Shown in pieces: positions 13,947 through 17,316 of a stretch of DNA of 17,316 nt (the stretch's first letter is position 1; each line of letters begins with the position of its first letter). This DNA is from Actinomycetes bacterium (GTDB lineage Bacteria > Actinomycetota > Actinomycetes > Propionibacteriales > Propionibacteriaceae): positions 1-17,316 of the forward strand of contig JAEYUH010000271.1 of assembly GCA_023432725.1 (NCBI GenBank), given 5' to 3'. The notes below the pieces were generated by a model. The model did no database searches. It saw only the letters and a program-made list of their open reading frames with translations, and was not told the DNA's origin. Made by a program: the position numbers and the translations under genes.

Positions 13947-14744
13947 ATGCCGCGTACCAGGTCCGCACCCGAGCCGGTGCTGAGCGAGGTGGTCAGGCAG
14001 CGCCTGGCCAGCCTGCTCGACGAGGTGCCCGCCCGGCGGGCCCTGCCCCCGCCGCGGGATCCGGCCCCAGGGCAGGGGCCGGCCCCGACTCTCGAAGCCG
14101 ACCCGGGCGACGGTCCGTCCGCGACGGGCGGGTCGCCACCGCCGGCCCGGTGGGTGCGGGCGGTCTGGGAGTTCTCCCGCGCTCACCTCGTGGCGGTCGG
14201 CATCGTGTTGCTCACCGGCTGCCTGTGGGCCGGGTACAACGTGCTGCAGGCTCGGTCCACCCCCGTCCCGCCGCCCCCGGTCCCCACGGTGGTGGCCACC
14301 CCGACGCCCGCCCCAAGCCCTCCTCCGATCCTTGTGCACGTACTGGGCGAAGTGAGGCGGCCGGGGGTGGTGAGTGTCCCCGAGGGGGCCCGGGTACAGG
14401 ACGCGATCGCTGCCGCCGGCGGCCTGACCGCCGAGGCAGATCCTGCCGAGCTGAACCTCGCGGCGGTGCTGGTGGACGGCACCCAGTTGTTGATCGGGCG
14501 GACCGGTGAGCCGCGCGGTGAGGTGCGGGCAGCGGGCGGTGGGGGCGAGGGCCAGCCGGTGTCGCTCAACACCGCAACCCAGGCCGACCTTGAGGCCCTG
14601 CCCGGCATCGGCCCGGTCACCGCCGGACGCATCCTGGCCTGGCGCGACAAGCACGGCAGGTTCAGCAGGATCGAGGAGTTGCAGGAGGTCGATGGGATCG
14701 GGCCGGCCACCTATGCCCGGCTCGTCGACCATGTCCGGGTCTGA
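13947..14744 (+). CDS. comEA: ComEA family helix-hairpin-helix DNA-binding protein
   Basis: This 265-residue membrane-anchored DNA receptor of the uptake machinery has a cytoplasmic Pro-rich N-terminus (1-79), one membrane helix (about 80-98: HLVAVGIVLLTGCLWAGYNVL), a Pro/Thr linker (105-127), and an SLBB domain (128-184: ILVHVLGEVRRPGVVSVPEG to LNLAAVLVDGTQLLIG). A Gly-rich spacer leads to a double helix-hairpin-helix (205-264: VSLNTATQADLEALPGIGPVTAGRI and VDGIGPATYARLVDHV), which binds duplex DNA without sequence preference. ATG 13947 is preferred because the conserved upstream 14-bp block ends in it. No Shine-Dalgarno sequence is visible. The stop overlaps the comEC start by 14 bases. The gene order comEA-comEC-holA is the usual actinobacterial one. 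Natural competence itself is not proven by these genes. Confidence 0.92.
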   Translation: MPRTRSAPEPVLSEVVRQRLASLLDEVPARRALPPPRDPAPGQGPAPTLEADPGDGPSATGGSPPPARWVRAVWEFSRAHLVAVGIVLLTGCLWAGYNVLQARSTPVPPPPVPTVVATPTPAPSPPPILVHVLGEVRRPGVVSVPEGARVQDAIAAAGGLTAEADPAELNLAAVLVDGTQLLIGRTGEPRGEVRAAGGGGEGQPVSLNTATQADLEALPGIGPVTAGRILAWRDKHGRFSRIEELQEVDGIGPATYARLVDHVRV

Positions 14745-17040
14745 GCCGCCGGGCCTCGACCCCCGAGGGCCGGCCCTCGCGCTGGCGGGCTGGGCCGGTG
14801 CCTGGGCGGGCACGGCCGGGTCGCCACCGGCGGCCTTCGGCGTCGTGGCCGCGGGGCTGGTCGCGGTGGTGTGGGGCTGGCGGTCGCACCGGCGCCTCGT
14901 GCTGGCTGCCGGCGCGGTGCTGCTCGGGTGCCTCGCGGTGGCAGGGGCCCGCTCGGTGGCCGTCCACAGCGGACCGGTCCACCAGGCGTCCACCGAACGG
15001 GCGGTCGCCGAGCTGACAGTGGTGCTCGGTCCGGGGCGCAGCTACGAGGCCGGGCCGGGCGGCGCGCGTTGGTCGGCGCACGGGGTGCTCGAGGAGGTGG
15101 CCGCGCGGGGGAGCCGATGGCGGACCGGCCAGCCGGTGCTGCTGGTGGCCGGCGGGGGGTTGGCCGAACCGTGGGCCGCGGTGGCCGCCGGCACCCGGGT
15201 GCGGGCCATCGCGCGGCTGGACGCCGCCGAGGCCGGCGACCCGTTCACGGCGGTCGCCCGGGCGAGAGAGCCGCCCGAGCAGCTGTCAGCGCCCGGCTGG
15301 CTCGAGGCCGGGGTGCACCGGGTGCGGGCCGCCCTGCGCGAGGCGGTCTCCGGGCTCGCGCCCGAGCCGCGTGCGCTCGTCCCCGCGCTCGTGGTGGGCG
15401 ACACCAGCGGGATGGACACCGGCCTGCGGGACCGGTTTCGGGTGACGGGGCTCGCGCACCTGGCGGCGGTCTCCGGCGCCAACCTCACCCTGCTGCTGGC
15501 CAGCCTGCTGTGGCTCTCCGCCAGGGTCGGGGTCCGTGGCTGGTGGCTGCGCGGGGTCGCCGTGGTCGGCGTGGCCGGCTTCGTCGTGTTGTGCCACGGT
15601 GAGCCGAGCGTGCTCCGGGCGGCCGCGATGGGGTGTGCAGGGCTGGCCGGCCTGGGACTGGGCGGCCGGCAACGCGGCCTGCGCCAACTGTCGTGGGCGG
15701 CGGTAGGGCTGCTGCTGGCAGACCCCTGGCTGTCGGCCTCGGCGGGCTTCGGCCTGTCGGTGGCCGCCACCGCCGGCATCATCTGCTGGGGCCGCCCATG
15801 GGCCGACGCCCTGGCCGGCTGGTTGCCTCGGCCGCTCGCCGAGGCGGTCGCGATTCCGATCGCCGCCCAACTCGCGACAGCGCCGCTCGTGGTGGCGCTG
15901 TCCGGCCAGCTCAGCCTCGTCGGGGTGCTCGCCAACGTGCTGGCGGGCCCGCTGGTCGGCCCGACGACCGTGCTGGGGTTCGTGTGTGCGGCCCTGGCAG
16001 CTGTTGTCCCCGCCCCCGCCGCAGCGGTCGGCTGGCTCGCCGGATGGGGGGCCCAAGGGCTGTGCTGGATCGCCTGGCTCGGGGCCTCGCTCCCCTCGGC
16101 GGCGATCGCGTGGCCCGCGACCCCGGCGGGGATCGCCGTGCTGGCCGGGCTGAGCGGAACCGCGTTCCTGCTGACCGGACGCCTGCTCCGGGTGCCGGCG
16201 CTGGTGGCCGGGCTGGCCGCAGTTCTCGTGCTCGCCCTGACGCGGCCGCTCGGCGTGCCCGGGTGGCCACCCCGGGACTGGACGGTCGTGCAGTGCGACG
16301 TCGGCCAGGGTGCCGCCACGGTGGTGCGGGTGGCGGCCCGGTCGGCGGTGCTCATCGACACCGGGCCCGACCCGCCGCGGCTGGAACGCTGCCTGGCCGG
16401 CCTGGCGGTGGACCACGTCGCGCTGTTGGTGGTCACGCACTTCCACGCCGACCACGTCGGCGGTCTCCCCGCGCTCGCCGGGCGGCGGGTTGACACCGCG
16501 GTGGTGCCGAACGGCACGCCTCCCGCAGCCCGCGAGCGGGTGGCCGCTGTCGCCCCGGCCGCGTCCCTGCTGGAGGCGGCTCCCGGACTGACCCTGGCGA
16601 TCGGCGCCGCGACTGTTGACGTGGTGTCGGCGCTGGCAGGCTCCAACGGCGCCGCGGAAGGCACGGACTCGAGCGTGGAGAACGACGCCTCGGTAGTCAC
16701 CCGGATCAACACCGGCGGGCTGGTGGTGCTCGCTACCGGCGACATCGAGGACACCGGGCAGGCAGCCGTCCTCAGGTCGGGTGGTGACCTGTCCGCCGAC
16801 GTCCTGGTGGTACCTCACCACGGCTCGGCGGTGCAGTCGGACGAGCTGGTCGCCGCGGTGGGCGCGCCGATCGCCCTGATCGGGGTGGGGGAGGGCAACG
16901 ACTACGGACACCCTGCGCCGTCCGCCCTGCGACTGCTCGAGGTCGCCGGAGCCGCGGTGTACCGGACCGACATCCAGGGCTCGGTCGCCGTGTCCCCCGC
17001 CGCGCACGGCTGGCTGGTCACCACCGAGCGGTCCGGCTGA
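14731..17040 (+). CDS. comEC: ComEC/Rec2 family DNA uptake channel with metallo-beta-lactamase-like domain
   Basis: This 769-residue membrane protein forms the channel for single-stranded DNA entry. The N-terminus has several helices and an OB-fold-like region (about 25-200). The competence domain (about 215-490) opens with VPALVVGDTSGMDTGLRDRF and LAHLAAVSGANLTLLL, followed by many helices. The C-terminal MBL-like domain (about 516-769) starts with DVGQGAATVVRV and has the full metal motif HFHADH (H570, H572, D574, H575). It also has TGDIED, VVPHHGS and NDYGHPAPSALRLLE. The intact motif suggests that this branch degrades the non-transported strand, a role proposed for the family. ATG 14731 overlaps comEA by 14 bases, indicating coupling. 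ATG 14713 is in frame and possible. The extension back to 14506 is only the comEA region in another frame. Confidence 0.93.
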   Translation: MSGSEPPGLDPRGPALALAGWAGAWAGTAGSPPAAFGVVAAGLVAVVWGWRSHRRLVLAAGAVLLGCLAVAGARSVAVHSGPVHQASTERAVAELTVVLGPGRSYEAGPGGARWSAHGVLEEVAARGSRWRTGQPVLLVAGGGLAEPWAAVAAGTRVRAIARLDAAEAGDPFTAVARAREPPEQLSAPGWLEAGVHRVRAALREAVSGLAPEPRALVPALVVGDTSGMDTGLRDRFRVTGLAHLAAVSGANLTLLLASLLWLSARVGVRGWWLRGVAVVGVAGFVVLCHGEPSVLRAAAMGCAGLAGLGLGGRQRGLRQLSWAAVGLLLADPWLSASAGFGLSVAATAGIICWGRPWADALAGWLPRPLAEAVAIPIAAQLATAPLVVALSGQLSLVGVLANVLAGPLVGPTTVLGFVCAALAAVVPAPAAAVGWLAGWGAQGLCWIAWLGASLPSAAIAWPATPAGIAVLAGLSGTAFLLTGRLLRVPALVAGLAAVLVLALTRPLGVPGWPPRDWTVVQCDVGQGAATVVRVAARSAVLIDTGPDPPRLERCLAGLAVDHVALLVVTHFHADHVGGLPALAGRRVDTAVVPNGTPPAARERVAAVAPAASLLEAAPGLTLAIGAATVDVVSALAGSNGAAEGTDSSVENDASVVTRINTGGLVVLATGDIEDTGQAAVLRSGGDLSADVLVVPHHGSAVQSDELVAAVGAPIALIGVGEGNDYGHPAPSALRLLEVAGAAVYRTDIQGSVAVSPAAHGWLVTTERSG

Positions 17041-17054
17041 GGAACCCCGACGGC

Positions 17055-17095
17055 ACCGGCCGGCCCGCTCGGGTCACCGTCGCGCCGGCCGCGGT
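17055..17095 (+). terminator. Possible hairpin after comEC
   Basis: ACC-GGCCGGC (17055-17064) can pair with GCCGGCC-GGT (17084-17095, with a 2-nt bulge) around a 19-nt loop, 15 nt after the comEC stop. No T-tract follows. It could separate comEC from holA. Confidence 0.35.
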
Positions 17096-17141
17096 CGCGC
17101 CCCGGTCAGCGGATGTCGGTCCCCGCTGGCATGCTGGGGGA

Positions 17142-17316
17142 GTGCAGTCACCCAGCGCCTTCGCAAGCACCCTGCTCGTCGCCACGCCAGAGGCGCTGCT
17201 GGCCGAACGCGCGGTGAGCGAACAGCTGAAGGCAGCGCTTGCGGAGCGCCCCGACGCGACCGTGATCCGGGTGGCGGCAGCCGACCTGACCCTGGGCGGC
17301 CTGGCAGAGGTCACCG
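17142..17316 (+). CDS. holA: DNA polymerase III delta subunit, N-terminal part
   Basis: The first 58 residues of a protein that continues past the right edge. HolA is the clamp-loader subunit that opens the beta clamp. Seen in the sequence: TLLVATPEALLAERAVSEQLKAALAERPDATVIRVAAADLTLGGLAEVT, which fits the actinobacterial HolA N-terminus (the LLV-x-x-PE-x-LL-x-ERA block, then a beta strand and an acidic loop). The position right after comEC supports the call, since this order is widely conserved. GTG 17142 is used. A GGGGGA run stands directly before it, too close for a normal ribosome-binding site, and CATGCT (17130-17135) ends 6 nt upstream as a poor -10. The call rests on a short stretch plus context. 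Confidence 0.75.
   Translation, partial: MQSPSAFASTLLVATPEALLAERAVSEQLKAALAERPDATVIRVAAADLTLGGLAEVT

Noticed and set aside
14506..14730. Upstream extension of comEC
   Set aside because: It overlaps the comEA helix-hairpin-helix coding region in another frame, and the extension looks like random Ser/Pro/Arg-rich sequence.
15042..17007. Two open frames of 570 and 573 codons antisense to comEC
   Set aside because: comEC has all expected motifs. The antisense frames are Ser/Thr/Pro- or Gly/Arg-rich with no family signal.

Overview
The window is a stretch of very GC-rich, densely packed chromosome from a high-GC Gram-positive bacterium (Actinobacteria). Supporting signs are GTG starts, leaderless-type promoters, the comEA-comEC-holA order, DUF4192 and DUF2249 proteins, an NrtR-type regulator beside nadABC, and a DtxR/IdeR-like iron box. 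The order Propionibacteriales is a plausible guess but is not proven here. No tRNA, rRNA, CRISPR array, insertion sequence or prophage was seen, and nothing suggests recent transfer.

Left part (1-3900, minus strand): a de novo NAD operon nadA-nadB-nadC with overlapping stop and start codons (nadC runs off the left edge). It is preceded by a gene for an NrtR-type, Nudix-derived repressor whose Nudix box has lost key acidic residues. Between them lie a hairpin and two operator-like inverted repeats 22 bp apart, one perfect, so the loop 'NrtR controls nadABC' can be read from the DNA.

Middle part (4000-10700): a DUF2207 exported membrane protein with a glycine-rich tail; a DMT/NIPA-like permease, convergent with a GT4 glycosyltransferase across a hairpin whose arms hold both stop codons; a proline-rich single-pass membrane protein of unknown function; a DUF4192 protein; and a VIT-family iron/manganese transporter, convergent with DUF4192 and overlapping it by 44 bp. 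The VIT gene has an iron-box-like palindrome upstream.

Right part (10700-17316): leuS, preceded by a leucine-rich leader peptide and an intrinsic terminator (apparent ribosome-mediated attenuator); a 21-bp perfect hairpin between leuS and a convergent DUF2249 gene with a His/Cys cluster; then comEA-comEC (DNA uptake) and the start of holA (DNA polymerase III delta subunit).

The least explained signal is a shared upstream module in front of the DUF4192 gene and comEA, 5 kb apart. Both have an 11-bp identical box (CTGTGGATGAC), a perfect actinobacterial DnaA-box sequence (TTGTCCACA, opposite orientations) starting exactly 31 bp further on, and an identical 14-bp block that includes the ATG. 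Neither gene has a recognisable Shine-Dalgarno sequence. This suggests an undescribed co-regulated set linking DUF4192 to DNA uptake.
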